DNA of 64,000 nucleotides, from the NCBI GenBank assembly GCA_026005175.1, contig BPKO01000003.1, positions 186,001-250,000 on the forward strand, in the 5' to 3' direction. The translations under genes were made by a program, and so were the position numbers. Source of the stretch: Candidatus Tectimicrobiota bacterium. GTDB lineage: Bacteria > Tectomicrobia > Entotheonellia > Entotheonellales > Entotheonellaceae. The notes below the pieces were generated by a model that saw only the letters and a list, made by a program, of their open reading frames with translations, was not told the origin of the DNA and searched no databases. How positions within the stretch are numbered: the stretch's first letter is position 1; each line of letters opens with the position of its first letter. Shown here piece by piece: positions 51,166 through 60,516 of the stretch.

Positions 51166-52181
51166 GGCGTCGCTGCCTGGAAGTGGTCGTAGCCGGCGAC
51201 CGGCAGGGGATGGCAGCGGCCGTCGGGCAGCTGCAGGGTAACGCCGCGGCCGGCACAGATGTAGCCCACACGGGTAAGTGGGCACTGGAAGCGGCGCGTA
51301 AAGTCGGCTTGCAGCGGCGCGATGCGCCCCGGCGGGGCGGTAAAGCAGAGCTCAAAATCCTCGCCGCCGTGCAAGGCATAGGCGAGCGGGTCGGCGCCCA
51401 GGGCCGCCGCCACGCGCCGCGTTTCTTCGGCAAGCGGCAGCTGGGCCGCTTCCAGCACCGCCCCCACGCCGCTGGCCTGGCATATGTGGGCCAAGTCGCT
51501 CGAGAGGCCGTCGCTTAGGTCGATGAGGCTGTGTAGGCCGCCGTGCTCGCGCAAGTACCACGCCTCGTGCAGCCGCGGCCGCGGGCGGCGATAGCGCTCG
51601 CATACCCTCTCGGTGGCAAGGCCCGCCAGGCGTGGCGCATGGCGCAGCGCCTCGAGGCCCGCTTTGGCTTCACCCAGGGTGCCGGTGACCCAGATCTCGT
51701 CCCCCACACGAGCCCCAGAACGCCGCAGTGCCTGGCCGCGCGGCACTTCCCCCAGAACGCTGATGGTCACCGCCAGCTTGCCCGCCGTCTTGCTCACGTT
51801 GCCACCCACAATGGGGCACGAATAGGCCGTGGCCACCGCCTGCAGGCCGTCGTAGAGGCCTTCCACAAAAGCCACCTCGAGGTCAGGGGGCAGGGAGAGG
51901 GCCACCACCGCCGCCACCGGCATGCCGCCCATGGCGGCGATGTCGCTGACGTTAACCGCCAGGCAGCGCCAGCCGATGTCCTCGGGCGTGGCCCAGGCAC
52001 GCCGGAAGTGCACTTCCTCTTCCTGGGTGTCGGTGGTGAGCAGCAAGTCGCTGCCTGCGGGTAGCCGCAGCACGGCACAGTCGTCGCCGATGCCGCACAC
52101 CACCCGCGCCTCCTGCGGCGGCGGCAGGCGCTGCTGCAGGCGCGCGATGAGGGCAAACTCGCCCACCGCTTGCACCTGCAT
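51162..52181 (-). CDS. thiL: Thiamine-monophosphate kinase
   Basis: A 339-residue ThiL (PurM/AIRS fold) that phosphorylates thiamine monophosphate to the diphosphate, the cofactor of the ThDP enzyme at 2.7-4.4 kb. Motifs are 'GEFALIARL', 'GIGDDCAVLRLPAGSDLLLT', 'HFRRAWATPEDIGWRCLAVN', 'SDIAAMGGMPVAAVVAL' and 'SLIDLSDGLSSDLAHI'. The start ATG lies 4 nt after the leuS stop, so thiL is translated from the leuS message. Confidence 0.92.
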   Translation of the reverse strand: MQVQAVGEFALIARLQQRLPPPQEARVVCGIGDDCAVLRLPAGSDLLLTTDTQEEEVHFRRAWATPEDIGWRCLAVNVSDIAAMGGMPVAAVVALSLPPDLEVAFVEGLYDGLQAVATAYSCPIVGGNVSKTAGKLAVTISVLGEVPRGQALRRSGARVGDEIWVTGTLGEAKAGLEALRHAPRLAGLATERVCERYRRPRPRLHEAWYLREHGGLHSLIDLSDGLSSDLAHICQASGVGAVLEAAQLPLAEETRRVAAALGADPLAYALHGGEDFELCFTAPPGRIAPLQADFTRRFQCPLTRVGYICAGRGVTLQLPDGRCHPLPVAGYDHFQAATP

Positions 52182-52185
52182 AGGC

Positions 52186-54661
52186 TCAGCGCACGATGAG
52201 GTTGAGGATGCGGTTGGGAACGAAGAACGTCCGCTCCACCCGCTTGCCGGCCACGTAGCGCTGCAGCTTGGCATCGGCCAGCACGGCAGCGCGCACCGTT
52301 TCCTCGTCGCTGTCGGTAGGGACGGCCACCGTGCCGCGCACTTTGCCGTTGATCTGCACCGCCACCACCGTCTCCGGCAGCCGTGTCAGCGCCTCGTCGT
52401 AGGTGGGGAAGCGCTGCGCGAAGATCGAGTCCGTCTCGCCCAGGCGCTCCCAGAGCTCCTCAGCCAGGTGAGGGGCAAAGGGCGCCAGGGCGATGAGGAA
52501 CGTTTGCAAGGTGCGGCGGCTGACCGGCTTGGCGGCGTGCTCCGGGTGCAGCACGTAGTTGAGAAACTCCATCATGGCGCTGATCGCCGTGTTGAAGCGA
52601 AAGCCCTCCAGCCGCTCGGTCACCTGCTTGAGCATGAGGTGCAGCCGCTGCTCGATGTCGGGCGCCGTGGTGGCCTGCGCCCGCGGGGCCGTCTCCAGCA
52701 CCCAGTGCCAGACGCGGCGCAGGAAGCGGTACATGCCTTCGATGCCGCTGTCGTTCCACTCCGCCGTCTCCTCCGGCGGGCCGATAAAGAGCTCGTAAAG
52801 CCGCAGAGCGTCGGTGCCGTAAGTGTGCACGAGCTCGTCGGGATTCACCACGTTGCCTTTTGACTTGGACATCTTCTCCAGCTTGCCCGTCAGCTCGCTG
52901 CGGCGCACGATCATGCCCTGGTTGAAGAGGCGGGTGAAGGGTTCGTCAAACGGCACCACGCCGATGTCGTACAGGAACTTGACAAAGAAGCGGGCGTAGA
53001 GCAAGTGCAAAATGGCGTGCTCGATGCCGCCGACGTAGAGGTCAACGGGCAGCCACTTGCGCACCGCCTGCGGGTCGGCCAGCGCCGTGTCGCAGTCGGG
53101 CGAGACGTAGCGCAAGAAGTACCAGCAGGAGCCGGCCCACTGCGGCATGGTGTCGGTTTCGCGCTTGGCGGCGCCGCCGCAGCGCGGGCAGGCCACGTTG
53201 ACCCACTCGGCGATGGCCGCCAGGGGCGACTCGCCGGTGCCGGTAGGCTGGTAGCGCTCCACGTGGGGAAGCTCTACGGGCAAGTCCTCTTCGGCCACCG
53301 GCACTTCCCCGCAGCGCGGGCAGTGGATGATGGGGATCGGCTCACCCCAGTAGCGCTGGCGCGAGAAGATCCAGTCGCGCATGCGGTACTGTACCGTCTT
53401 TTGCGCCTTGCCCTGCTCGGCCAGCCAGGCCACGATGCGCTCCTTGGCTTCCTCCGAAGGCAGGCCGGTAAACGGCCCCGACTGCACGAGATGGCCGGGC
53501 CCCGGTATAGGCGGCCACCAGCCGCCCGCTGGCGTCCTTGGGGCTGTCGGGATGGGCGATGACTTCCACGATGGGCAAGCCAAAGGCGGTGGCAAACTCG
53601 AAGTCGCGCTCGTCGTGTGCCGGCACCGCCATGATGGCTCCGGTGCCGTAGCCCATCAGCACGTAGTCGGCAATCCAGATGGGGAGGCGGGCGCCGTTGA
53701 CGGGATTGATCGCCACCGCGCCCAAGTCGACGCCGCTCTTTTCTTTCTTGAGGGCGCTGCGCTCGATCTCGCTCTTGCGCCGGCTGTCTTCCACGTAGCG
53801 CAGCACCTCGGCTTCGCGCTCCGGCGCGCAGAGCTTGCTCACCAAGGGATGCTCCGGCGCCAGCACCATGTAAGTGGCGCCAAAGAGGGTGTCGGGGCGG
53901 GTGGTGAAGACCGGCAAGTCATAGGTGCTGCCGTCGCGTGCCGAAATGGCGGTAAAGGTCACCGTGGCCCCCTCGCTGCGGCCGATCCAGTTGGCCTGCA
54001 TGGTCTTGACTTTTTCCGGCCAGTCGAGCTTGTCGAGGTCCCGCAGTAGGCGGTCGGCGTAGCGGGTGATGCGCAGCATCCATTGCAGCATCTCTTTTTT
54101 GGTCACCGGCGTGCCGCAGCGCTCGCAGGCGCCGTCGATCACCTCCTCGTTGGCCAGGCCGCACTTGCAGCTTGGGCACCAGTTGATGGGCATAAACGCC
54201 TTGTAGGCCAGGCCGTGGTGGTACATTTGCAAGAAGATCCACTGCGTCCAGCGGTAGTAGCGCGGATCCGAGGTGTTGATTTCGCGCGACCAGTCGTACA
54301 TGGCGCCGATTTCTTTGAGCTGGCGGCGAAAGACGGCGATGTTGTGCTCGGTGCTCACGCGCGGGTGAATGCCTTTTTTGATGGCGTCGTTTTCTGCCGG
54401 CAGCCCAAAGGCGTCCCAGCCCATGGGGTGCAGTACCCCGTAGCCCTGGAGGGTCTTGTAGCGGCTCCATACGTCGGAGAGCACGTAGCCACGCCAGTGG
54501 CCCACGTGCAGCCCCGACCCGGAGGGATAAGGGAACATGTCCAGGCAGTAGTACTTGGGACGCGGATCGTCGTTGGCAATGCGATGGGCGCCGCGTTCTT
54601 CCCAGCGGCGGCGCCACTTCTCCTCGATTTCCCGCGGGTGGTACACGTCGTTGTGGCTCAT
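52186..54661 (-). CDS. leuS: Leucyl-tRNA synthetase (one-base frameshift)
   Basis: Read as one gene of about 824 codons, normal for bacterial LeuRS. The N-terminal half (54661 to about 53510) has the HIGH motif in '[20 protein letters not shown]', a zinc/CP1 region and the editing domain '[20 protein letters not shown]'. The C-terminal half (about 53510 to 52186) has '[20 protein letters not shown]', the KMSKS loop '[13 protein letters not shown]' and the anticodon-binding domain. The frames meet at the CCCC run near 53500, where removing one base restores '[18 protein letters not shown]'. LeuRS is essential and no second copy is visible here, so a sequence error is the best explanation. ATG 54661 matches the family start. 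Confidence 0.92.
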
Positions 54662-54796
54662 GGGTCCCCGTACCTCTGCAAGGTTTTGCCGCACCTGCCT
54701 GGCGAATTATATACCGTAAGCGGCAAAAGTCCAATGCGCTTGCCCGCCGGGCGCCGCGGTGATACCCTGTGGGCATCGCGAGGCGAGGAGGCCACG

Positions 54797-55819
54797 GTGG
54801 TGCTTCTTCCAGGCAAACTCCCTCCCCAGCTCCTGGCCGAGCTGCTTGCCGAGGAGCCGCCGCGCGACCCGCGGGTCCTGGTGGGGCCGCGGCTGGGCGA
54901 AGACGCCGCGGTGCTAGAGCCGAGCGAGCGGCTGCTGGTGGCCACCACCGACCCCATCACCTTTGCCACCGACGCCATTGGCTACTATGCCGTGACCGTC
55001 AACGCCAACGACATCGCCGTCATGGGTGGGGTGCCGCGCTGGTTCCTGGCCACTTTGCTGCTGCCCGAACAGGGAACCACGTCGGCGCTGGTGCGCGACA
55101 TTTTCCGGCAAATTCGCCAGACCTGCCGCGATCTTGGCGTGACGCTGGTCGGTGGCCACACCGAAATCACCCTCGGGGTGCCGCGGCCGCTGGTGATTGG
55201 CCACATGCTTGGCGAAGTGGCCCGCGAGCGACTGGTGACCAGCGCCGGTGCCCAGGTGGGCGACGCGGTGCTGCTGACCAAAGGCTTCCCGCTCGAAGGC
55301 ACGGCGATCATCGCCCGTGAGTGCGCGGCCCAGCTGGCCGAGCGAGGCTGCAGCGCTGCCGAAATCGCGCGCTGGCAGCAGCTGCTCTTTACGCCGGGGA
55401 TCAGCGTGGTGCGCGACGCCCACACGCTGCTCGGCGCCGCCGACGTGCACGCCATGCACGACCCCACCGAAGGCGGGGTGGCCACCGGCCTGTGGGAGCT
55501 GGCCCAGGCCTCGGGTGTGGGCTTGCGCATCGAGGCGCGGCACTTGCCCCTCTTGCCCGAAGGCGCCAGGCTCTGCGCCCTCTTTGGCCTCGACCCGCTG
55601 GGCGTTATCGCCTCGGGGGCCCTGCTGGCCACCGTGCCGGCCGCGCAGGCGGCGCAGGCCATCGCTGCCTGCCAGGCGGCCGGCATTCCCTGTGCCCGCA
55701 TCGGCACCGTGGTGGCCGATGCCCAGGAGCTGGTGCTCGAAACCGAGGGCGAGCGGCGGCCCCTGCCGCGCTTTGCGCGTGACGAAATCGTGAAGATCTT
55801 TCAGGCCGAAGGGAGGTAG
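54797..55819 (+). CDS. AIR synthase-related protein, HypE-like
   Basis: A 340-residue PurM/HypE-fold protein. The first half has 'LVGPRLGEDAAVLEPSERLL', 'ATTDPITFATDAIGYYAVTV', 'NANDIAVMGGVPRWFLATLL' and 'GVTLVGGHTEITLGVPRPLV'. The second half has 'MHDPTEGGVATGLWELAQAS' and 'ASGALLATVPAA'. HypE makes the cyanide ligand of NiFe hydrogenases and needs a C-terminal Cys. Here the C-terminus ('RFARDEIVKIFQAEGR') has none, so this is an AIR-synthase-like paralogue of unknown activity. GTG 54797 follows GAGGAG. It overlaps the amgK stop by 19 bp. Confidence 0.8.
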   Translation: MVLLPGKLPPQLLAELLAEEPPRDPRVLVGPRLGEDAAVLEPSERLLVATTDPITFATDAIGYYAVTVNANDIAVMGGVPRWFLATLLLPEQGTTSALVRDIFRQIRQTCRDLGVTLVGGHTEITLGVPRPLVIGHMLGEVARERLVTSAGAQVGDAVLLTKGFPLEGTAIIARECAAQLAERGCSAAEIARWQQLLFTPGISVVRDAHTLLGAADVHAMHDPTEGGVATGLWELAQASGVGLRIEARHLPLLPEGARLCALFGLDPLGVIASGALLATVPAAQAAQAIAACQAAGIPCARIGTVVADAQELVLETEGERRPLPRFARDEIVKIFQAEGR

Positions 55820-56835
55820 CGCCGCAGCACTGCCGCCAGCGGCCGCAAGAGGCCGTGACGCTGCAGGCGAGGCCACACGTAGGCCAGCGTCGGCGGAATA
55901 TAAGCAAGGTAGTGCCGCCGCGCCCGCGCCGTGGCCTGATAGGCAAACGTGCCGATCGCCTTCAGCCCTCGCTGCACCGCCACCAAGTCGCAGAGCTCGG
56001 CAAAGGCGGCGCGTTCGATGCGGCGGCCCTCTTCGGCTTCCATGCGCCGCAAGTAGTACGCCACCAGCGCCTGCAGCAGCGCGTCGCCCAGCAGGGCCGG
56101 CGTGCCGCGGTCGGTCAGCAGGGACATCAAATCGTAGGGCTGCGGCCCCAGACGGGCGTCCTGGAAGTCGAGGACGCCGATGCCGTGGCGCGTGGCCATC
56201 AGGTTCCACCCGTGGTAGTCGCGGTGGCAAAAGTAGCGCGGCTGTGCCGCCAGTACCGTGCAGAGCGGCAGGCAGGCGGCGGTAAACGCCTCGCGCTCGG
56301 CGGGAGAAAGCCAGCGCTGCCACAGCCCTTCCAGGGCGTGCTGGCGAAAGAAGTGGAGTTCCTCGAGGAACTTGGCCACGTCAAACGCCAGGTGCAGCGC
56401 CGGGCAGGCCGGGTCGTCGCGCCGCGTGGCCGCGGTGTGCAGCTTGACCAGCTCGTCGATGGCGCGCTGGCCCCACTCGCGGCGCCCGCTGGCCGAAGCC
56501 ACGCGCCACTGCTGGGCCAGGGTACGGTCCCCGAAGTCCTCGAGGCAGAGCAATCCTGCCGGCGGGCACGCGCCGTACACCTGCGGCACGCGCACGCCAC
56601 TGGCCCGCAAGTGGTCCCCTACGCTGAGAAAAGAAGGCGGCTGCGACGCCTCCCAGGGCTCCAGGCGCATCACCACACACGAAGCCGGCAGGCCCGCCTG
56701 CGGGCGGGACCAGCGGGCCCGCCAGAAGCGCTTGCTCGAGGCATCCGCCGCCAGCGGGGTAAGGTGGGGCGGTCCCGGGGCATGGGGAAACAGCTGCTCC
56801 AGCCACGCCTGCACGCGCGGCAGCGGCAAAGGCAT
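55801..56835 (-). CDS. amgK: AmgK-like sugar kinase (aminoglycoside phosphotransferase fold)
   Basis: A 344-residue APH-fold kinase of the COG3178 group. It has 'LAADASSKRFWRARW' (nucleotide loop), 'VVMRLEPWEASQPPSFLSVG', 'LLCLEDFGDRTLAQQW', the catalytic loop 'YFCHRDYHGWNLMATRHG' and 'GVLDFQDARLGPQPYDLMSL' with the metal-binding Asp. In Pseudomonas, AmgK phosphorylates MurNAc/GlcNAc at C1 and MurU activates the product. The same pairing is seen here, with a nucleotidyltransferase two genes upstream on the same strand. Its ATG directly follows the stop of the coiled-coil protein. Confidence 0.8.
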   Translation of the reverse strand: MPLPLPRVQAWLEQLFPHAPGPPHLTPLAADASSKRFWRARWSRPQAGLPASCVVMRLEPWEASQPPSFLSVGDHLRASGVRVPQVYGACPPAGLLCLEDFGDRTLAQQWRVASASGRREWGQRAIDELVKLHTAATRRDDPACPALHLAFDVAKFLEELHFFRQHALEGLWQRWLSPAEREAFTAACLPLCTVLAAQPRYFCHRDYHGWNLMATRHGIGVLDFQDARLGPQPYDLMSLLTDRGTPALLGDALLQALVAYYLRRMEAEEGRRIERAAFAELCDLVAVQRGLKAIGTFAYQATARARRHYLAYIPPTLAYVWPRLQRHGLLRPLAAVLRRYLPSA

Positions 56836-57111
56836 TTAGCGTTTGCCCTGGGTACGCAGGCGAAACTGTTGAATTTTTAGCGCCTTGATGCGCCGGTCGA
56901 GCCGTTCGAGCTCGAGGTCCTTTTCTGCGAGCTCGCGGTCCGAAAAGCAGCCCCGCCGCTCGACGGCCTGGCGCTGTTGCAGGAGCTGGCGCAGCTCGGC
57001 GCGCAGGCGTGCCTCCTCGTGGCGCCCGGCGAGCATGACACGTCGCTCTTGCGGCGCCACGGTTGTCTCCAGCTGTCCTGACCGTGTCCACCATCGCGAC
57101 CAGAACTTCAT
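56836..57111 (-). CDS. Small coiled-coil protein (91 aa)
   Basis: A 91-residue, highly charged helical protein. Residues about 25-85 form heptad-like helices ('EEARLRAELRQLLQQRQAVE', 'ELAEKDLELERLDRRIKALK'), and the N-terminus is aromatic ('MKFWSRWWTRSGQ'). It lies between the MurU-like gene and amgK, with zero spacing to amgK (TAA immediately followed by ATG), so it is translated with it. I recognise no family; it may be a scaffold or partner for the kinase (inference). Confidence 0.55.
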   Translation of the reverse strand: MKFWSRWWTRSGQLETTVAPQERRVMLAGRHEEARLRAELRQLLQQRQAVERRGCFSDRELAEKDLELERLDRRIKALKIQQFRLRTQGKR

Positions 57112-57219
57112 GCGCTCCCTCTCCCCCAGACACCGCCATGACGCACCCCCGCCGCCAAGGCAGGACCGCGGGGCTACCAGTATACCGCTTGTCCCCTGCA
57201 GAATACAGAGGGTGTGTCG

Positions 57220-58242
57220 TCAGGCGACGACGCCGCTGCAAGTGGCGGCAGCCGGCACGCGTGCCCCGGCAGCCACAATGCAGCCGTGGAGGTGCGCTGC
57301 GGCTCCCACCTGCACGCCGTCTCCCAGCACGCTGTACGCGATGCGGGCGCCGGCCGCCACGCGGCACGCCGCGCCCAGCACGGCATAAGGCCCCACACGG
57401 GCGCCGGGAGCCAGTTCGGTTCCGGCCCCCAGCACCACCGGCGGCACGAGGCCGGCGTGGGGAGGGGGTTGGTGTGCGTGGACCACCGTGGTGGCGGCCG
57501 GCAGTGCAGCAAGCCATCCCCAGCCGCGGCGGCCCGCCAGCAAGTCCCAGTGGGCCTGGAGGTAGCGCGCCGGCACCCCGGCGTCGAGCCAGTACCCGGT
57601 GTGCTCGTAAGCCAGGACTGCCTGGCCCGCGGCGAGCAGCGCCGGGTAGACGTCGCGAGTGGTGCTCACCGCGCCGGTGGCGGGAATGGCCTCGAGCACT
57701 TCCGGAGACAGCACCTGCACGCCGGTGAAAATCGTTTCGCGCGCCGCCGCTGGCGCAGGTCGCGGCGGGCGCCCGCTGATTTGCACCACGCGGCCGCTGG
57801 CCGCAACGAGCACCGCACCGTACGCCCTGGCCGCGGCGTCAGGCCGCACCACCAGAGTCACCAGCGCCTGCTGCTGCCGGTGCCAGTGCCACACCGCCCG
57901 CAGGTCGAGGTCGATGAGCACATCGGCGTTGACGACCAAGAAAGGCGCGTCACGCAGCAAGGCGGCGACGCGCTTCAGCGCCCCGGCAGTGCCCAAAAGC
58001 TGCGTCTCGTGCGAAAGGTGAAGCCGCAAGCCCCGCGGAGCGCCGGTGGCCAGCCATTGCTGCAGGCGGGCCGCCTGGTGGTGCATGTTGATCACCACCT
58101 CGCTAACCCCTTGCTGCTGCAAGAAGCGCAGCACGTGCGCCAGCAGCGGCTGTCCCATAAGGGGCAGCAGCGGCTTGGGACAGGTGTCGGTGAGGGGGCG
58201 CAAGCGCGTCCCCAGGCCAGCCGCCAGCACCATGGCTTTCAT
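57220..58242 (-). CDS. Sugar-1-phosphate nucleotidyltransferase (MurU-like, with beta-helix tail)
   Basis: A 340-residue nucleotidyltransferase. The catalytic domain (about 1-230) begins 'MKAMVLAAGLGTRLRPLTD' with 'CPKPLLPLMGQPLL', and has 'LLGTAGALKRVAALL' and 'FLVVNADVLIDLDL'. Residues about 250-340 have hexapeptide left-handed beta-helix repeats ('VVLGAGTELAPGARVGPYAV'). MurU proper is shorter and lacks this tail, so mannose-1-phosphate guanylyltransferase is an alternative. Proximity of AmgK favours MurNAc-1-phosphate uridylylation in cell-wall recycling. It is divergent from the HDAC-family gene. Confidence 0.8.
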   Translation of the reverse strand: MKAMVLAAGLGTRLRPLTDTCPKPLLPLMGQPLLAHVLRFLQQQGVSEVVINMHHQAARLQQWLATGAPRGLRLHLSHETQLLGTAGALKRVAALLRDAPFLVVNADVLIDLDLRAVWHWHRQQQALVTLVVRPDAAARAYGAVLVAASGRVVQISGRPPRPAPAAARETIFTGVQVLSPEVLEAIPATGAVSTTRDVYPALLAAGQAVLAYEHTGYWLDAGVPARYLQAHWDLLAGRRGWGWLAALPAATTVVHAHQPPPHAGLVPPVVLGAGTELAPGARVGPYAVLGAACRVAAGARIAYSVLGDGVQVGAAAHLHGCIVAAGARVPAAATCSGVVA

Positions 58243-58259
58243 GCCCTCGCGCTCCCGCG

Positions 58260-58288
58260 TTGTCGTCCTGCGCCCCTCGGGGTATACT
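58260..58288 (+). promoter_or_regulatory. Sigma-70-type promoter of the HDAC-family gene
   Basis: TTGTCG (58260-58265) and TATACT (58283-58288) with a 17-bp spacer lie 41 bp before the ATG at 58329. The 12-mer GGTATACTGCCG around this -10 also occurs in the alkA upstream region. Confidence 0.6.
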
Positions 58289-58328
58289 GCCGGCGATACC
58301 TAGCGAGTTTCAGCCTCAGGAGGCCCCT

Positions 58329-59271
58329 ATGGCGGTAGGGTTGGTGTATCATCCTGATTTCCTCAAACACGACACCGGTCCGCGCCATCCCGAGCGCGCC
58401 AGCCGGCTCGAAGCCATTCTGCGCGCCCTGGAAGCAAACGGGCCGGCAGTGCAGCGCCTGGCGCTGCCCGAGGACCTTGACGCCCTTTTCTGGATTGCCC
58501 AAGTGCACCATCGCCAGCACATCGAGCGCGTGCAAGCGGCCTGCCAGCGCGCCATGGCCGCCCTCGACCCCGACACCGTGGTCTGCCGCGACTCTTTTGC
58601 GGTGGCCCTGCGCGCCGTGGCCGCTGCCCTCGCTGCCGCCGACGCCGTGCTGGGCGGGCAGGTAGCGCAGGCGTTCTGTGCCGTGCGTCCTCCCGGCCAC
58701 CACGCCGAAGTCGACCGTGCCATGGGTTTTTGCCTGTTTAACACCGTGGCCATTTTGGCCCGCTACCTGCAGCGGCGGCACGGGCTGGAGAACATTTTGA
58801 TCGTCGACTGGGACGTGCACCACGGCAACGGCACGCAGCACATTTTCGAGGAAGACCCGAGCGTTTTCTACTTTAGCGTGCACCAGTACCCGTGGTATCC
58901 GGGCACGGGGGCGGCCACGGAAACCGGAGTGGGGCGCGGCAAAGGCTACACCCTTAACGTGCCGCTGCCGGCGGGCAGCGGCGACGACGTCTACCGCGAG
59001 GTCTTTCTCCACCGGCTGCGGGCCACGTGCCCTGGCCTACCGCCCCGACTGCGTGCTCATCTCGGCCGGCTTCGACGCCCACGCCGCCGATCCCCTGGCG
59101 CAGATGCGGGTCACAGAGGCCGGCTTTCGCTTCATGACCCAGGTGGTGCGCGAAATCGCCGAGGCCTGCTGCCAGCAGCGCATCATCTCCGTGCTCGAAG
59201 GAGGATACCACCTGGAAGCCCTGGGGCGCAGCGTCGTCGCGCACCTTGAGGCCCTGCAGCAAGCGGCGTAA
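58329..59271 (+). CDS. Histone deacetylase-family (acetylpolyamine/acetoin-type) hydrolase (one-base frameshift)
   Basis: Read as one gene of about 313 codons. It is a zinc-dependent deacetylase with 'HPERASRLEAILRALEANGP', 'AVRPPGHHAEVDRAMGFCLF', the zinc-binding 'LIVDWDVHHGNGTQHIFEED', and, after the frame change, 'VLISAGFDAHAADPLAQMRV' and 'ISVLEGGYHLEAL'. The frame breaks at the CCC run near 59031-59033; removing one C gives 'RATCLAYRPDCVLISAG'. Bacterial relatives act on acetylated lysines, polyamines or acetoin-like compounds. AGGAGG precedes the ATG at 58329. The last catalytic Asp and the Gly-Gly-Tyr lie in the second frame, so as printed the protein would be inactive. Confidence 0.87.
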
Positions 59272-59341
59272 AGGCGTGCCGCTTGACAGCCGGCGCCCGG
59301 CTTGGCTATGTTTGCGGCGGTGCAGGGCAAGGGAGGAGGCC

Positions 59342-60502
59342 ATGCGGCAGGTGTACCTGGATCACAACGCCACCACGCCCGTGCTGCCCGAAGTCCTCGA
59401 GGTCATGCTGCGCTATTGCCGTGACGACTTCGGCAACCCCTCGAGCGTGCACCGCTACGGCCGGCGGGCGCGGGTGGCGGTGGACGAGGCGCGCGACGCG
59501 GTGGCAGCTTTGCTGGGCGCGCCGGCGGCATCGATCGTCTTTTGCAGCGGCGGCACCGAAGCCAACAACACCATCTTGCAAGGGGTGGCCGCGGCACTCA
59601 AGGACAAGGGACGCCACCTGGTTACTTCGCAAATCGAGCACCCGGCAGTGCTCGACACCTGTGCTTACCTGGAAACTCAGGGTTATCGAGTCACTTATGT
59701 GCCGGTCAACGCGGACGGCATCGTAGAGCCCGAAGCGGTAGCGGAGGCGCTCACCGAGGAGACGATTCTCGTCTCCATCATGCATGCCAACAACGAGGTG
59801 GGCACCATCCAGCCGCTGGCCGAGATTGCCCGCCTTGTCCGCGAGCGGGGCATTTTGCTGCACACCGACGCCGTGCAGACCTTTGGCAAGATCCCCACGC
59901 GGGTCGACGAGCTGGGCGTCGACTTTCTCACCTTTTCGGGCCACAAGCTCTATGCCCCCAAGGGGGTGGGCGGCTGGTACGCGCGGCCGGGCACCCCTCT
60001 GCGCCCTTTGATTTATGGCGGGCATCAGGAGCGCGGCCGGCGCTCGGGCACGGAAAACGTGGCCGCCATTGCCGCCCTGGGCAAGGCCTGCGAGCTGGCC
60101 GCGCGCGACATGGCACGCGAGGCCGCGCGGCAGCTGCAGCTGCGGCAGGCCCTCGAACACGGCCTGCGCGAGCGCATCCCGGCGGTGCGCATCCAGGGCG
60201 AGGCGGCGCCGCGGCTGCCCAACACCACCAACGTCGCCTTTGCCGGCGTGGAAGGCGAAACGCTGCTCATGAGCCTCGACTTGCAGGGGGTGGCGGTGTC
60301 GACGGGCTCGGCGTGCAGCTCCGGCTCCCTCGAGCCCTCCCACGTGCTCAAGGCCATGGGCGTGCCCGCCGAGTTCCTCCACGGCGCGCTGCGCTTCAGC
60401 CTGGGCCGCAGCACCACCCGCGAAGAGATCGAGTACGTGCTGGCCATTCTGCCGGGGATTGTAGAGCGAGCGCGTGCCCTTTCCCCGGCGGCGACCCCGT
60501 AG
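59342..60502 (+). CDS. nifS: Cysteine desulfurase (NifS/IscS)
   Basis: A 386-residue PLP enzyme that supplies sulfur for Fe-S clusters. It has 'YLDHNATTPVLPEVLE', 'FCSGGTEANNTILQGV', the PLP Lys in 'FSGHKLYAPKGVGGW' and the catalytic Cys in 'STGSACSSGSLEPSHVL'. The loop length matches the group I (NifS/IscS) type. GGGAGGAGG precedes the ATG. IscU follows 14 nt later. HscA, HscB and ferredoxin genes are absent here, so this is a minimal NIF-like assembly pair. Confidence 0.93.
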   Translation: MRQVYLDHNATTPVLPEVLEVMLRYCRDDFGNPSSVHRYGRRARVAVDEARDAVAALLGAPAASIVFCSGGTEANNTILQGVAAALKDKGRHLVTSQIEHPAVLDTCAYLETQGYRVTYVPVNADGIVEPEAVAEALTEETILVSIMHANNEVGTIQPLAEIARLVRERGILLHTDAVQTFGKIPTRVDELGVDFLTFSGHKLYAPKGVGGWYARPGTPLRPLIYGGHQERGRRSGTENVAAIAALGKACELAARDMAREAARQLQLRQALEHGLRERIPAVRIQGEAAPRLPNTTNVAFAGVEGETLLMSLDLQGVAVSTGSACSSGSLEPSHVLKAMGVPAEFLHGALRFSLGRSTTREEIEYVLAILPGIVERARALSPAATP

Positions 60503-60516
60503 GAGGACCGCCCGCC

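Noticed and set aside
52186-54661. leuS as a true pseudogene
   Set aside because: The gene is essential and otherwise perfect, and the single extra base lies in a C-run like three other breaks. A sequence error is more likely.
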